64,000 bases of DNA from JADJGC01 sp964576925 (GCA_964576925.1 CAZNWJ010000003.1:248001-312000); one strand, 5' to 3'. Shown: positions 36,221-45,438, numbered from the stretch's first letter. Notes: generated by a model from the letters alone, not told the origin. Numbers and translations: made by a program.

Positions 36221-39200
36221 GTGAGCAAGCTACGTTCGATCGCGACGCTCGTCTTCTGTCTGATCGTCATGTCGTCCAGCGCATTCGCTGCCGGGGGAGA
36301 TCATCCCTGGAGCGATTCACTCGCTGCCCGAACGGCCTTGGCCGGACCCAGTCTTCAGGAAGTCCTGAACGACTTGGGTTACTCCATCGATGTTCTGACC
36401 GACGAGGTCAGCATGACATCCTTCAAACCGCAATCCGGAGCCACCGTTGCCGAGGTCTCGGTTATCTACCGTGGCTCGGCTTCTCTCTCGAACTTCGGTT
36501 GGTATCCGAAAACCACTCCGGCAAACCAGACGCTCCTGATTGCCGGCACCGACCCCGTCGGCACGCTGGTTTCCGTGGCAACCGCCGTGGATTCGGTCGG
36601 GCTATTTCTTGGTCCGACACTCTTCGATGATGTCTGGTACACGACCAAGGGACTCAACTGGGATTTCTTCAAACATCATCGTGTCTTCGCGACCGGCGAA
36701 GTCGGCCACTATGTCGTCGCGTGGGAAGATCTTGCCGAGGGTGGTGATCAGGACTACGAAGACGCTATCTATGACTTGCGCTTCATCAATCCCAACCAGT
36801 TGAGAATGACGTTTGTCGGTGAGTCTGAGTATCTCTTCTGTACCGAGCAGGATATCTGCTTCGACGTCAACGTCACCGGCGGCGTCGGCCAGGTAACCCT
36901 GCAACAGCTTGTCAATGGCTCTTTCCAGACCGTCCAGGTAGGCGCTTCGCCCATCTCCTACGAATCCTGCTTTCTCCCGTGGCCGGTCGACTCGGTGCAT
37001 CAGTTCATCTTTCGTGTATTCGACAGCGAGAACACCGAGATCATCGACACCTTCCTGGTCGACGTCCAGTTCCGTGAAAACCCGATCTTGACCCTGACCA
37101 ACGATCTCATCGACACCACGATTTGCGATCTCGATTCGATTTGCTTCGACGTAGCGGAGGCGCTCGACTACGATAACGACTTGTTGCAGTTTACGCTCTT
37201 CGATAGCCCGCCCGCGACGATCGATTCAGTGAGCGGCACGGTATGCTTCGTACCGACAATGGCCGATTCAGCTCTATATCAATTCATCATTGTCGCCTTT
37301 GATTCGTGCTGCCAGTCCAACGGCTTCCCGGCCGACCCGAACGAAAAACTTCCGTGTCCGCGCGACACCGTGTACGTTGTCGTCCGCTATCAAGCCAAGC
37401 CGATCATCACGACGATCGCCGATACTACCGTAAATCTCTGCGCGTCGGCGCCCACACAAATCTGCTTCCCGGTAAGCGCGGCGATGGAAGAATCCCCGAT
37501 CCCCGTGGCCCTGGAATGTGGCACCGGCGTGATCGCTGACGGGCAGCTCTGCTTCACGGCGCCTTCTTCGGGAACTTACTCCTTTTGCTTCTCCGTGCCG
37601 GATGCCTGTGGCGGCTTCGTCAAGGATACCGTAAATGTCAGCGTAATCATCGATGCCGAACCGCCCGTCGCCAATGCCGGCCGCGATTCGACGCTCATTC
37701 TCTGCGCGCCGCAGCCGATCTGCTGGCCCGCGGGTTGCAGCGGAGTCGACCTGGTAAGCTGCGAGCTTATCTCTCCTCTCGGGACTTTTGACGGCTCCCA
37801 GATCTGCTTCACGCCGAGCGCAACCGGAACCTTCCGCTTCATCCTGCGCGCGACCGATCTCTGCGGCAATGTCGACATCGATACCGCCGCCATTAATGTC
37901 ACGCTCAAGCGCCCGCCGGTCGCACTCGTCAGCGATGTCAATGTCACGCTCTGCGTTACTCAGCAAGTCTGCCTTCCGGCGTCTTGCAGCGACCCCGACG
38001 GCGACCTGACCTCGTGTCAATTGGTGAGCGGACCCGGCAGCTACAATGGCAGCCAGATCTGCTTTACTCCCGATACCAGCGGCACCTATCGCTTCATTTT
38101 GCAGGCCACCGATGCCTGCGGCGCTACCGATCTCGACACCGGCTATGCCGTCGTCAAGGTCAACCGCCGCCCCGATGTCCAGCCAGGAACGGCCAGCTTC
38201 GTGCTGTGCGAACCGGGCCAGATCTGCATCCCGATCAATGCCAGCGATCCGGATGGCAACGCCTTGACCTATACCACGACCATGGGAACCGTGCAGGGCA
38301 ACCAGGTCTGCATCAACTCCGGCGGAACCGGAACCCGTGTTTTCAATTATCAGGTCATTGCCCGCGATTCCTGCAACACGGCCGACACCGCGCTCTATAC
38401 GGTCAACGTCAGAGTCAACATGATCCCGATTCTGACGGCGCCGACGCTGACGCCGCAGAAGCTTTGCGATCCGCAGCAGCTTTGCTTCAGCGTTACCGCC
38501 GTCGATTCGATAATTGCCAAGCTAAACTTCAGCCTGCTTTCCGGCCCGGGTTCAATCAATGGGACCACCGGTCAGGTCTGCTTTACGCCGACGGCCGACG
38601 GCAGTTATTCCTGGTCAGTTATGGTGCGCGACAGCTGCGGCAGCCGTGACACCGTGCAGGTAAACTGGAACATAGATTTCACCGATCCGCCGTCGCCTGT
38701 CGTTGTTGGTCCTGACCGCGATACGGTCGTTTGTCTCGACTCGGTCGTCACGAATATCTGTGTACCGGTCTCGTACAGCGTCATCCCGAACACGACGATT
38801 TCCGTCCGCCCGGTTAACGCGAGCATTAACTACACGTTCAATCACTCCAATGGCTCCGGGACGCTCTGCTTCGACCCGCTGGCGAACGTTGATCGCACCT
38901 ATACGTTTGTCTTCACGCGGAAAAACGAATGCAATGACTCCACGGTGACCGAGTGGGATTTTGCGATTGAATGGGCCGATTGCGACTCGGCCTGTATCGT
39001 TCTCGAGATCGAAAAGACCGACTGTATCAACCTCGGTTCCAATGTCACAGTGAACATCAACTACGATGGTCGTTTCAAAATCGGCGGCTTTGACTTGATG
39101 GTTACCTATGACGTCTCGGCGTTCAGCTTCCTCTCGGCGAGCATTGGTCCGGCGATTCCGGGCTGGGAGTACTTCACCTACCGGCTGGGACCCTTCGGGA

Positions 39201-40477
39201 ATTGCTCCGGTTCTTGTCCGTCAGGTTTGGTGAAGCTGGTGGCGATCGCCGATGCCAACAACGGCGCGAATCACCCGCCCGCGTCGCAGTTGACCCCGAG
39301 CGGCAGCATTGCCCGCTTAAACCTCCGGGCAACCGCCAACGCTACGTTCGAAGGCCAGGTCTATCCCGTGAGCTTCTTCTGGATCGATTGCGGCGACAAC
39401 GCCTTCTCGACCGTTACCGGCGACACGCTGATCATCGACAAGATCATTGTTGACGCCTACGATGTCACGATCTGGGACGAAGATGACGACGTCTTGTATC
39501 CGGAGGCAAACCGTTTTAACCACGTCGGCGCTCCCGATAGCTGTCTGGCGGGCGATAAGTACTTGCCGATCCGCTGTATGGAACTGCGCAACGGCTATAT
39601 CTGTATCATCGACTCCGATTCGATCGATGCGCGCGGCGACCTGAACCTCAATGCGATCGCCAACGAAATTGCTGACGCCGTGCTCTATACCAATTTCTTC
39701 CTGAAAGGCCCCTCGGTTTTCAATATTAACATGGCAGCCCAGGTTGCGGCTTCGGACGTCAACAACGACGGCTTCACCTTGACTGTCGGCGACCTCGTCT
39801 ACCTGATGCGCATTATCGTCGGCGACGTTAACCCGATTCCGAAGCTCTCGCCCTTTGCCAACAGCGCCGACTTCACAACTGCTGTTAACGGCGAGTCGAC
39901 CACGATCTGGTCCGAGTCGGTAAGCGATATCGGCGGTGTCTACCTGCGCGCACGGCTCCCGGAGACGGTCAGCGCAGCCGCAGTCATGACTGAATTCGCT
40001 GCCCAGTCGCTTAACCTTTCCTATGATCTCGACGGCAATGTCTTGAGCGTCTTGGCGGTTTCCGACAAGTCTGAAGCCAGGATCATCGCCGGCAAGGCGC
40101 CGATTCTGACAATTAGTTCACCGATCGAAATCGAGCATCTGGAAGCAGCCGACTATGATGGCAACCTGCTGCGCACATCTTTCGCCAAACAGATACTTCC
40201 GGAGGAGTTTGCGCTCGGCCAGAATTACCCGAACCCGTTTAATCCGACGACAACCATCAGCTTCTCGCTTCCGCGACCGACCGATTGGGTATTGACGATT
40301 GTCAATGTGAGCGGCCAAATCGTGAAACGCTACGAGGGTAGCTCGCCGGCCGGCGAGGTCAGCGTCGTCTGGGATGCTTCCGATAGCAACGGCATGACGG
40401 CGGCCACCGGCGTCTACTTCTATCGACTCGAAGCCGGCGAGTTCGCTGATACGCGCAAAATGGTCTTAATGAAATAG
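36221..40477 (+). CDS. Giant secreted multidomain protein: DUF4114-like, four-Cys repeats, cohesin-like, dockerin-like, sorting domain
   Basis: A 1418-residue exported protein. From the GTG (preceded by GGAGAG) residues 1-23 are a signal peptide ending AFA. Residues about 60-190 are DUF4114-like (VAWEDLAEGGDQDYEDAIYD, a likely calcium site). About 195-920 hold roughly eight Ig/cadherin-like modules of 80-95 residues, each with a recurring four-cysteine pattern (LC..Q.C, ICFTP, DxCG). About 926-1080 look like a cohesin domain (KIGGFDLMVTYDVSAFSFLS). About 1138-1200 hold two dockerin-like calcium loops (GDLNLNAIANE, DVNNDGFTLTVGDL). The C-terminal 85 residues are a PNPFN sorting domain. It should be a surface or extracellular adhesin/scaffold. 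An upstream ATG (36188) is possible but disrupts the signal peptide. Confidence 0.8.
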   Translation: MSKLRSIATLVFCLIVMSSSAFAAGGDHPWSDSLAARTALAGPSLQEVLNDLGYSIDVLTDEVSMTSFKPQSGATVAEVSVIYRGSASLSNFGWYPKTTPANQTLLIAGTDPVGTLVSVATAVDSVGLFLGPTLFDDVWYTTKGLNWDFFKHHRVFATGEVGHYVVAWEDLAEGGDQDYEDAIYDLRFINPNQLRMTFVGESEYLFCTEQDICFDVNVTGGVGQVTLQQLVNGSFQTVQVGASPISYESCFLPWPVDSVHQFIFRVFDSENTEIIDTFLVDVQFRENPILTLTNDLIDTTICDLDSICFDVAEALDYDNDLLQFTLFDSPPATIDSVSGTVCFVPTMADSALYQFIIVAFDSCCQSNGFPADPNEKLPCPRDTVYVVVRYQAKPIITTIADTTVNLCASAPTQICFPVSAAMEESPIPVALECGTGVIADGQLCFTAPSSGTYSFCFSVPDACGGFVKDTVNVSVIIDAEPPVANAGRDSTLILCAPQPICWPAGCSGVDLVSCELISPLGTFDGSQICFTPSATGTFRFILRATDLCGNVDIDTAAINVTLKRPPVALVSDVNVTLCVTQQVCLPASCSDPDGDLTSCQLVSGPGSYNGSQICFTPDTSGTYRFILQATDACGATDLDTGYAVVKVNRRPDVQPGTASFVLCEPGQICIPINASDPDGNALTYTTTMGTVQGNQVCINSGGTGTRVFNYQVIARDSCNTADTALYTVNVRVNMIPILTAPTLTPQKLCDPQQLCFSVTAVDSIIAKLNFSLLSGPGSINGTTGQVCFTPTADGSYSWSVMVRDSCGSRDTVQVNWNIDFTDPPSPVVVGPDRDTVVCLDSVVTNICVPVSYSVIPNTTISVRPVNASINYTFNHSNGSGTLCFDPLANVDRTYTFVFTRKNECNDSTVTEWDFAIEWADCDSACIVLEIEKTDCINLGSNVTVNINYDGRFKIGGFDLMVTYDVSAFSFLSASIGPAIPGWEYFTYRLGPFGNCSGSCPSGLVKLVAIADANNGANHPPASQLTPSGSIARLNLRATANATFEGQVYPVSFFWIDCGDNAFSTVTGDTLIIDKIIVDAYDVTIWDEDDDVLYPEANRFNHVGAPDSCLAGDKYLPIRCMELRNGYICIIDSDSIDARGDLNLNAIANEIADAVLYTNFFLKGPSVFNINMAAQVAASDVNNDGFTLTVGDLVYLMRIIVGDVNPIPKLSPFANSADFTTAVNGESTTIWSESVSDIGGVYLRARLPETVSAAAVMTEFAAQSLNLSYDLDGNVLSVLAVSDKSEARIIAGKAPILTISSPIEIEHLEAADYDGNLLRTSFAKQILPEEFALGQNYPNPFNPTTTISFSLPRPTDWVLTIVNVSGQIVKRYEGSSPAGEVSVVWDASDSNGMTAATGVYFYRLEAGEFADTRKMVLMK

Positions 40478-40494
40478 ACGCGCGAACTGAACAA

Positions 40495-40521
40495 GGCGCG
40501 GATGATCGCCTCATCCGCGCC
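40495..40521. terminator. Hairpin after the giant secreted protein
   Basis: A perfect 11-bp inverted repeat, GGCGCGGATGA with a 5-nt loop, 18 nt after the stop. No T run follows, so it may be a Rho-independent-like stem or an mRNA-stabilising structure. The remaining 40522-40698 has only a short GC-rich stem (CCCACCGC/GCGGTGGG at 40562-40579) and no gene that I can support. Confidence 0.5.
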
Positions 40522-40698
40522 GAACATTCACGATCGAAATTACACGATCTTGATCCGGTGCCCCACCGCCTGCGGTGGGATCAGCGCAGCGTCCTGAAGC
40601 ATGAGGGATTGCGGTGGGCCTGGTGCGGCAGGATAGATGCGAGTTCTTAACAAAGATCGAAACCCTTTTTATAGCCCTCCCACACACTTACGCTAAAG

Positions 40699-40737
40699 CA
40701 AGCGGCGTCCATCCCCCTCCTCGGACGCCGCTTGTTT
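40699..40737. terminator. Hairpin terminator between convergent genes
   Basis: A 12-bp stem, CAAGCGGCGTCC paired with its complement (40699-40710 and 40723-40734), 12-nt loop, followed on the plus strand by TTTG. It lies between the stop of the giant protein and the 3' end of the ATP-grasp gene, and can serve both directions. Confidence 0.55.
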
Positions 40738-40753
40738 GTTCGGCTGGACGTGA

Positions 40754-41860
40754 TCACTCTTTGAGCGTCAGCATCTCTTCATACAACTCATCATTCATCA
40801 CGCCGCACCCGGTCGCAAACTGCAGAACGTGCGACCAGTAGATGTTGCCCTCCAGTAGAACCGGCCCATTCGCCGTGATCGCGATGTCCCAGCCCAGGGA
40901 GCGCAATTGCGGGGCAAGTCGCTGACACCTGACTGCCAACTCGACAGCCTCGGCTGCGTAGGGAAGTCGCTCGCCCTCGATTTTGGCGCCCGTCTCCGGG
41001 TGGTGCGTGTGCCAGACAACCCCGTTGGCGGTGATCTGCGCGGCGCGACCCAGCACGCCGTCATCGTCAATCGTCGCTGCCATACCCGTAGTCCCAACAT
41101 TGTCGATATACTTGCCTATGCGGCTGATCTTCAGTAAACGCATCAGTACCTGCAATCGGCCGTCGCGCGTGATGTAGGTTACGATCCGCGCGGTTTGCGT
41201 GGCATCGGACGAGAAACGGTCAAGAAACGGGTGCTGTCGCACGCGTTCCTGAATCAACCAGGAATCGCTGACTTCAGCGGCATTGTTGAAGTTCGTGGCT
41301 GCAATCCGGTCGAACAGCTCGCCAGGACTGATCTCTCCATCGGCGCTCGAGAAGACCTTTTCATCGCTAAGCTTGCGGCACACGCGAATTCCTTCGCCGC
41401 GGTTGCCACCCATCGGCTTGAGCACGAACTCGTCGATCTGAGGTGTCGCCAGCAGGGCAGCAAATTGCTCGCGCGTGCAAAGCGGCCCGCCCTGCGCGTC
41501 ATGCCCGGAAAATCGATCGTAGAACCCGTACAGTTCCGGCATCGGGACGCCAAACGACGTGAAGAACCGATAAGTGACCATCTTTTGCAGCAGCCCGTAC
41601 TCGAATTTCGGATTGACGGTGCGATGCATCAGAAACGACTGGTTCTTGCTCATATAGCGTAGTTTCTTCGCCCACGGCATGCCGCGTCGGCACAGCTCGT
41701 AGCGGTAGTACTCGTGCGGTTCAAGCCCGTTGCTGCGTTGCAGGCGGTAGACCTCCAGCAACTGGCGGGCGAAGCTGATCTTGTCAACCTTTGTCAGTGC
41801 CCGATGGCCGTCACGACAGCGGCGTACAAAACGGATGTATGCGGCAGGATTTAGAAGCAT
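40754..41860 (-). CDS. ATP-grasp enzyme, sugar-transfer-associated type
   Basis: A 368-residue protein resembling the sugar-transfer-associated ATP-grasp family often found in capsule and polysaccharide loci. EFVLKPMGGNRGEGIRV (about 140-158) is the ATP-binding lysine/glycine loop; SWLIQERVRQHPFLD follows, then ARIVTYITRDG, and WDIAITANGPVLLEGN near the C-terminus carries the metal-binding Glu-x-Asn. Such enzymes join a carboxylate to an amine or a thiol with ATP. The substrate is unknown; a role in decorating the same polysaccharide is plausible given the locus 8 kb upstream. The start codon is ATG at 41860 without a strong ribosome site. Confidence 0.78.
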   Translation of the reverse strand: MLLNPAAYIRFVRRCRDGHRALTKVDKISFARQLLEVYRLQRSNGLEPHEYYRYELCRRGMPWAKKLRYMSKNQSFLMHRTVNPKFEYGLLQKMVTYRFFTSFGVPMPELYGFYDRFSGHDAQGGPLCTREQFAALLATPQIDEFVLKPMGGNRGEGIRVCRKLSDEKVFSSADGEISPGELFDRIAATNFNNAAEVSDSWLIQERVRQHPFLDRFSSDATQTARIVTYITRDGRLQVLMRLLKISRIGKYIDNVGTTGMAATIDDDGVLGRAAQITANGVVWHTHHPETGAKIEGERLPYAAEAVELAVRCQRLAPQLRSLGWDIAITANGPVLLEGNIYWSHVLQFATGCGVMNDELYEEMLTLKE

Positions 41861-41910
41861 GGCTCAATCAATGACTCCTGACAGGTAGTTATTACGGCGC
41901 CAGAAATGAA

Positions 41911-41944
41911 GCAACAAAAAAGGCCGCGCAAACTGCGCGGCCTT
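41911..41944 (-). terminator. Intrinsic terminator of the PEP-CTERM gene
   Basis: On the minus strand a 10-bp stem AAGGCCGCGC with a 5-nt loop is followed by a run of six T residues (TTTTTTG), 26 nt after the stop codon. A textbook intrinsic terminator. Confidence 0.85.
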
Positions 41945-41969
41945 GAGGATTGCTGTTTTGGAATCGAGA

Positions 41970-42788
41970 TTACTTGCGGCGTCTCAAAAACAGGCCGCTG
42001 CCCAACAGACCGGCGCCGAGGAGAATCATCGTGCCCGGTTCGGGAACCACGCCCGCGATACGGTGGGTTTCCTTGAGGATATCGTTACCGCAACCCAGCG
42101 TGTTCGTGAAGTTGATCGACGAATAGTCAAAGATGTTGAAATCAGGGCCGAACAGGCTCAGGTCGATGCACCACTCGAAAACCCAGGTGTTGCCGTTGGT
42201 CTGGCTCGGATTGGCCGGGATCAGTGGATTGGGTTCAAGATCTTCAGTGAAGGTGGCCTCAAACTGGTCCATCCCGAGCTTTTGTCCCTCGTTGACGCGC
42301 CACGGACCGGCAGCATTGCGAATCGCCGCGTTGTTGGCGAAGCCGCCCGGCACGTTGGGAATCTCCAGATAGCTCTCAACGGCGTAGAGACCGCCATCGT
42401 TCGATCCCGACTCGCCACGCAGCGCATACTGACGATCGTCACCATCGAATCCAAAGAAGAGATCGCCCGCGCCGTAAGTGACATTCCAAACGGACGAGTA
42501 GGCGCCGAAGCCGAAACTCGAGGTCAGCGAGACGTACATCTTGTTATTGTCTAACGCGAAATTCAATCCCTCGATGTCAAAGCGCTCACCACCCAAACCC
42601 GACGTGCCGGGATTCGGCTGATACGGGTTGGGCTGACCCGGGTAACCCGGACCCGGAATGTCGGCAGTGTTGTTGTGCTCGTCGAAGTAGTTGTCGCCGA
42701 AATCGTAGATTGCCCACGAGTACGCTGGTACACTCGCGAGTGTCAAAGCAGCGACCAAGGCTACCAGAACGATTCTGAATTTTGTCAT
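41970..42788 (-). CDS. PEP-CTERM sorting-domain protein
   Basis: A 272-residue secreted protein. The signal peptide (1-25) ends PAYSWA. The C-terminus has the full PEP-CTERM signal: VVPEPGTMILLGAGLLGSGLFLRRRK, in which the Pro-Glu-Pro, a hydrophobic helix and a basic tail are recognised by an exosortase. The body is a beta-sandwich-like domain (GFDGDDRQYALRGESG, FDYSSINFTNTLGCGND) probably related to DOMON/carbohydrate-binding surface proteins. The ATG at 42788 has a strong GGAGGA site 5 nt upstream. Expression is likely sigma-54-dependent (see the element at 42835). No exosortase is visible in the window, so it must be encoded elsewhere. Confidence 0.88.
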   Translation of the reverse strand: MTKFRIVLVALVAALTLASVPAYSWAIYDFGDNYFDEHNNTADIPGPGYPGQPNPYQPNPGTSGLGGERFDIEGLNFALDNNKMYVSLTSSFGFGAYSSVWNVTYGAGDLFFGFDGDDRQYALRGESGSNDGGLYAVESYLEIPNVPGGFANNAAIRNAAGPWRVNEGQKLGMDQFEATFTEDLEPNPLIPANPSQTNGNTWVFEWCIDLSLFGPDFNIFDYSSINFTNTLGCGNDILKETHRIAGVVPEPGTMILLGAGLLGSGLFLRRRK

Positions 42789-42834
42789 TTTATCCTCCAA
42801 AACAGCAAAGTACGATATTACCCCACCGAAAGAT

Positions 42835-42852
42835 AAGCAACGATTATGCCGA
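42835..42852 (-). promoter_or_regulatory. Sigma-54 (-24/-12) promoter for the PEP-CTERM gene
   Basis: On the minus strand the sequence TCGGCATAATCGTTGCTT has the invariant GG and GC dinucleotides exactly 10 bases apart (-24 GGCAT, -12 TTGCT), a near-consensus RpoN site. Its -12 end is about 50 nt upstream of the ATG, leaving a leader of roughly 38 nt. The rest of the 324-nt stretch between 42789 and 43112 is AT-rich and holds no gene; it may contain enhancer sites for an activator. Confidence 0.65.
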
Positions 42853-43056
42853 TTGCACAAATATTGAGCAGATGTAAGTTATTGATATTGAAATAGATAC
42901 AACATTGTCCGCTCAAGCTATTTGGAGAGAATCTTGTCGAATTCGCCGAATATGTAGGAAATCTCGACATCGCTCTCTCCCGCCTCGGCGTATAGCCCCA
43001 CAAGTTATTACCCCCAAAAGACTTGTAAGACAACCGAGATTGTCGAAATCAGCAAC

Positions 43057-43088
43057 ATAAAAGGGCTTTCGATCCACTCGAAAGCCCT
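43057..43088 (-). terminator. Intrinsic terminator of the cohesin-like gene
   Basis: On the minus strand an 11-bp perfect stem AGGGCTTTCGA with a 5-nt loop, then a T-rich tail TTTTATG. It lies 25 nt after the stop at 43113 and separates this transcript from the sigma-54-controlled gene. Confidence 0.8.
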
Positions 43089-43112
43089 GCAGAGAACTCG
43101 ATGTTCTGGACG

Positions 43113-43679
43113 TTACTTGCAGCCGGCAGGCTGGCCGTTCGGACCGGCTTTCATCACCGAAAAGGCCGGATGGACATTACCGCTACCGTCCGGAGTGACT
43201 CCGTAAAGGGAGTTTGACGGCGGAATGAAGCAAGTATCGACCATGACATTGCAGACGTCGATTGCGCTCTTGGCGTCGGCGCTGAAATAAAGAGTCGCCA
43301 ACTTTCCTTTGGCTTCTGTGAGCGGCGGTTTACCGTCTCCCAGCGTTGCAAAGAAGCCGACGAGCACTTGCTGCAGTGAATCAATCGGTCGCACCGACTT
43401 CACGGCGAAATAGTCTGTGCGCGAAGTCCACTGGACGGAATCATAGTGCATTCTGAAGCCGTTGCCGCGCACTTCGAGCGGATAGGCAAAGGCAGCCAAC
43501 TTCTGGTCGTTATCCCAGTTCAGATCAACTGCAAAATGGTTGGGCTTCACCTGGTGCACAACGATATCGACCTTGTCCACGCGACCAAACGGGTCGCGCG
43601 GCTTGCCTTGCGCCAGCAACATTGCCGAGGCGACAATCATGATCATGGCGATCAGTATCAGGCCTTTAGCTTTAGTCAT
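43113..43679 (-). CDS. Small secreted cohesin-like protein
   Basis: A 188-residue exported protein. The signal peptide (about 1-23) ends MLLAQG. The mature chain is beta-rich and resembles a cohesin fold: strands such as FAVDLNWDNDQKLAAFAYPLEV, MHYDSVQWTSRTDYF, VLVGFFATLG, GKLATLYFSAD, followed by DTCFIPPSNSLYGVTPDG and a C-terminal FSVMKAG. It has a few cysteines (one pair near 143-150, one at the C-terminus). ATG 43679 is placed 4 nt after GGAGGAG; a TTG at 43682 is close by. It follows the TPR lipoprotein gene by 29 nt and probably shares its transcript. Function unknown. Confidence 0.68.
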   Translation of the reverse strand: MTKAKGLILIAMIMIVASAMLLAQGKPRDPFGRVDKVDIVVHQVKPNHFAVDLNWDNDQKLAAFAYPLEVRGNGFRMHYDSVQWTSRTDYFAVKSVRPIDSLQQVLVGFFATLGDGKPPLTEAKGKLATLYFSADAKSAIDVCNVMVDTCFIPPSNSLYGVTPDGSGNVHPAFSVMKAGPNGQPAGCK

Positions 43680-43708
43680 CAATCTCCTCCCTGTAGGTAG
43701 CGGATGCT

Positions 43709-45226
43709 TTATAAACTGCTCTCAAGTTTCCGAATTTCATTTTCAACAGTCGTTCTTACACGCGACTGGGGGTATTGTTTCAGGAATTCCCGATACGATT
43801 CCAGGGCCTTGGGCTTGTCCTGGAGGTCGTTTTGATAGGTCAAAGCAATTTTCATCAGCGCCGTCGCCGACTCCTGCGATTGCGGGAATTGCCGCCGCAG
43901 CGTTTCAAATTGGGCGATGGCGTCTTCAAACCGCTTGTTGCGAATCAGGAACGTGCCCAGGTAGCTCGAGGCCTGAACCCCCATCTGATTGTTCTTGTGT
44001 TGCTCGGCCAGCCGCTTGAGTTCGTTCTCCGCGCGCTTGGTCCACTCCGTCTCCAGTTGCTTTTGGCCGATGCGCCCGAAATACTCCGGCAAATAGACAA
44101 GCACATCGAGCGCCTGGATGGAATTCGGATATTCGTTCAAAAGCGCAATATACTCCTGCCGCGCCCGTTCATTATTGCCTTCGTCTTCGAAACTGCGCGC
44201 GCGCGCCAACTGGGCTTGCGCCTGGAGATTGCCGAGTCCGCGGAAACGATCCTTGAGCTTGTCGAGGTAGTCGCGCCCTTCCTGGAAGCGACCGTCAGCA
44301 AACGACAACGCTGCCATCTTGAGGTGGGCGGTCGCAATGGTGTTGGAGTCGATGCCGTCGGAAATAATCTCTTTGTACATGCGCACCGCATCGGCCTTGC
44401 GATCCAACCGCGTGAAATACAGGTCGGCGATCATTGCTTTGGCCGGGTCAAAGATGCGGCCGGTCGAGTCCTTGACGGTACTCAGCACTTCAGCCGATTG
44501 CCGGTACTCGCCGATCGCGCTCAGCATCTCGGCGAGCAAGCGCGTCGCCATCATCGTCATCGGAATCTTCGGATAGGTATCGATCAACGTTTGGTAGTAG
44601 CGGATCGCCTCCCGCGCTTTCTGCAGCGCCATCGTCGAATCGTAACTGGTCGCATAGTGCTCGGCGATATAGCGCGGTAGTTCGATCACGCTCTCGATCG
44701 CATACCCGCCGCGCTCAACCGGCGGAGAGGCTTCTTTCAACAACGTCTGATACAGCTCCTCCGCCTGGGGCCAGCGGCCGTTGCGTTCGGCCAATTTGCC
44801 CGCCGCGTACAAAGCGTCGTGGCGGTGCCGCGGCATGATAGTCTTGGAGTTGAGAAGAATATCAAAAATCGCCTGCGCGCTGTCGAGGGCGTCGGCAGTT
44901 AACAGCAGGGCAGATGCCGCCAGCAGCGAGCGGCCGGCCATATACGAAGCTTCGACTGCTTCGCGCGAGTTCGTGTCGAGGACATCTTGTTGCGGGAAAT
45001 TGCGCAAGTAGATCCGGTAAACGTCGATGTAAGTGCCGACCAGCCGGAAGTAGTCTTCCTGCGTACGCAGTTCCGGCTTGACCGAGTAGCTCTTGACGGT
45101 GCGGTCCGCTTCGAAGAAAGCCTGTTCAACTTCGTAGCGCTTGGCAGCCTGATCGTGGCCGCCGCAGGATGCCAGAAACCCCGCGATAGCGAATAACAGA
45201 AAGCAAGAGTAGATTAGTTGTTTCAT
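43709..45226 (-). CDS. Tetratricopeptide-repeat lipoprotein
   Basis: A 505-residue predicted lipoprotein. The signal peptide ends in the lipobox FLASC (Cys at about 21). Residues about 95-500 are helical repeats of TPR type: for example AQAIFDILLNSKTIMPRHRHDALYAAGKLAERNGRWPQAEELYQTLL and PKALESYREFLKQYPQSRVRTTVENEIRKL. It resembles the BamD/YbgF-type outer membrane TPR proteins in layout, but is far longer. It probably scaffolds a protein complex at the outer membrane. It is divergent from mutS2 over a 248-nt gap. Confidence 0.82.
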   Translation of the reverse strand: MKQLIYSCFLLFAIAGFLASCGGHDQAAKRYEVEQAFFEADRTVKSYSVKPELRTQEDYFRLVGTYIDVYRIYLRNFPQQDVLDTNSREAVEASYMAGRSLLAASALLLTADALDSAQAIFDILLNSKTIMPRHRHDALYAAGKLAERNGRWPQAEELYQTLLKEASPPVERGGYAIESVIELPRYIAEHYATSYDSTMALQKAREAIRYYQTLIDTYPKIPMTMMATRLLAEMLSAIGEYRQSAEVLSTVKDSTGRIFDPAKAMIADLYFTRLDRKADAVRMYKEIISDGIDSNTIATAHLKMAALSFADGRFQEGRDYLDKLKDRFRGLGNLQAQAQLARARSFEDEGNNERARQEYIALLNEYPNSIQALDVLVYLPEYFGRIGQKQLETEWTKRAENELKRLAEQHKNNQMGVQASSYLGTFLIRNKRFEDAIAQFETLRRQFPQSQESATALMKIALTYQNDLQDKPKALESYREFLKQYPQSRVRTTVENEIRKLESSL

Positions 45227-45438
45227 TCCCGGTTTCTTTGGTACTCTGTGATTGTTATCGTCGTTTTGCGCAGATTTTCCATCGGACCTGGTCTTGCCTC
45301 GCAGGCCTCAATTCCTTGAGTCCCGGCGGCTCCCGTGTTTGCTGCTGTCTTACTCCTGAGCCCGAGGTCAACCGCCCGATTCTAATATCTTGCCGCCGCG
45401 AAGTCAAGCTGATACCTCTGAACTTCGTATAGTTGCGC

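Noticed and set aside
36037..36630. An open frame of about 197 codons overlapping the 5' region of the giant secreted protein
   Set aside because: It lies in another frame of the large gene, has no family features, and the giant protein has a clear signal peptide and ribosome site at 36221.
40562..40579. Short GC-rich hairpin CCCACCGC/GCGGTGGG
   Set aside because: Eight base pairs with a 2-nt loop and no T tract; too weak to call a terminator by itself.
40478..40753. Possible small RNA gene in the gap after the giant protein
   Set aside because: The structures seen are explained by terminator-type hairpins, and there is no promoter of the quality found elsewhere in the window.
42789..43112. 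Possible riboswitch or c-di-GMP aptamer before the PEP-CTERM gene
   Set aside because: I could not find the conserved aptamer core; the stretch is AT-rich and better explained by a sigma-54 promoter and its upstream region.
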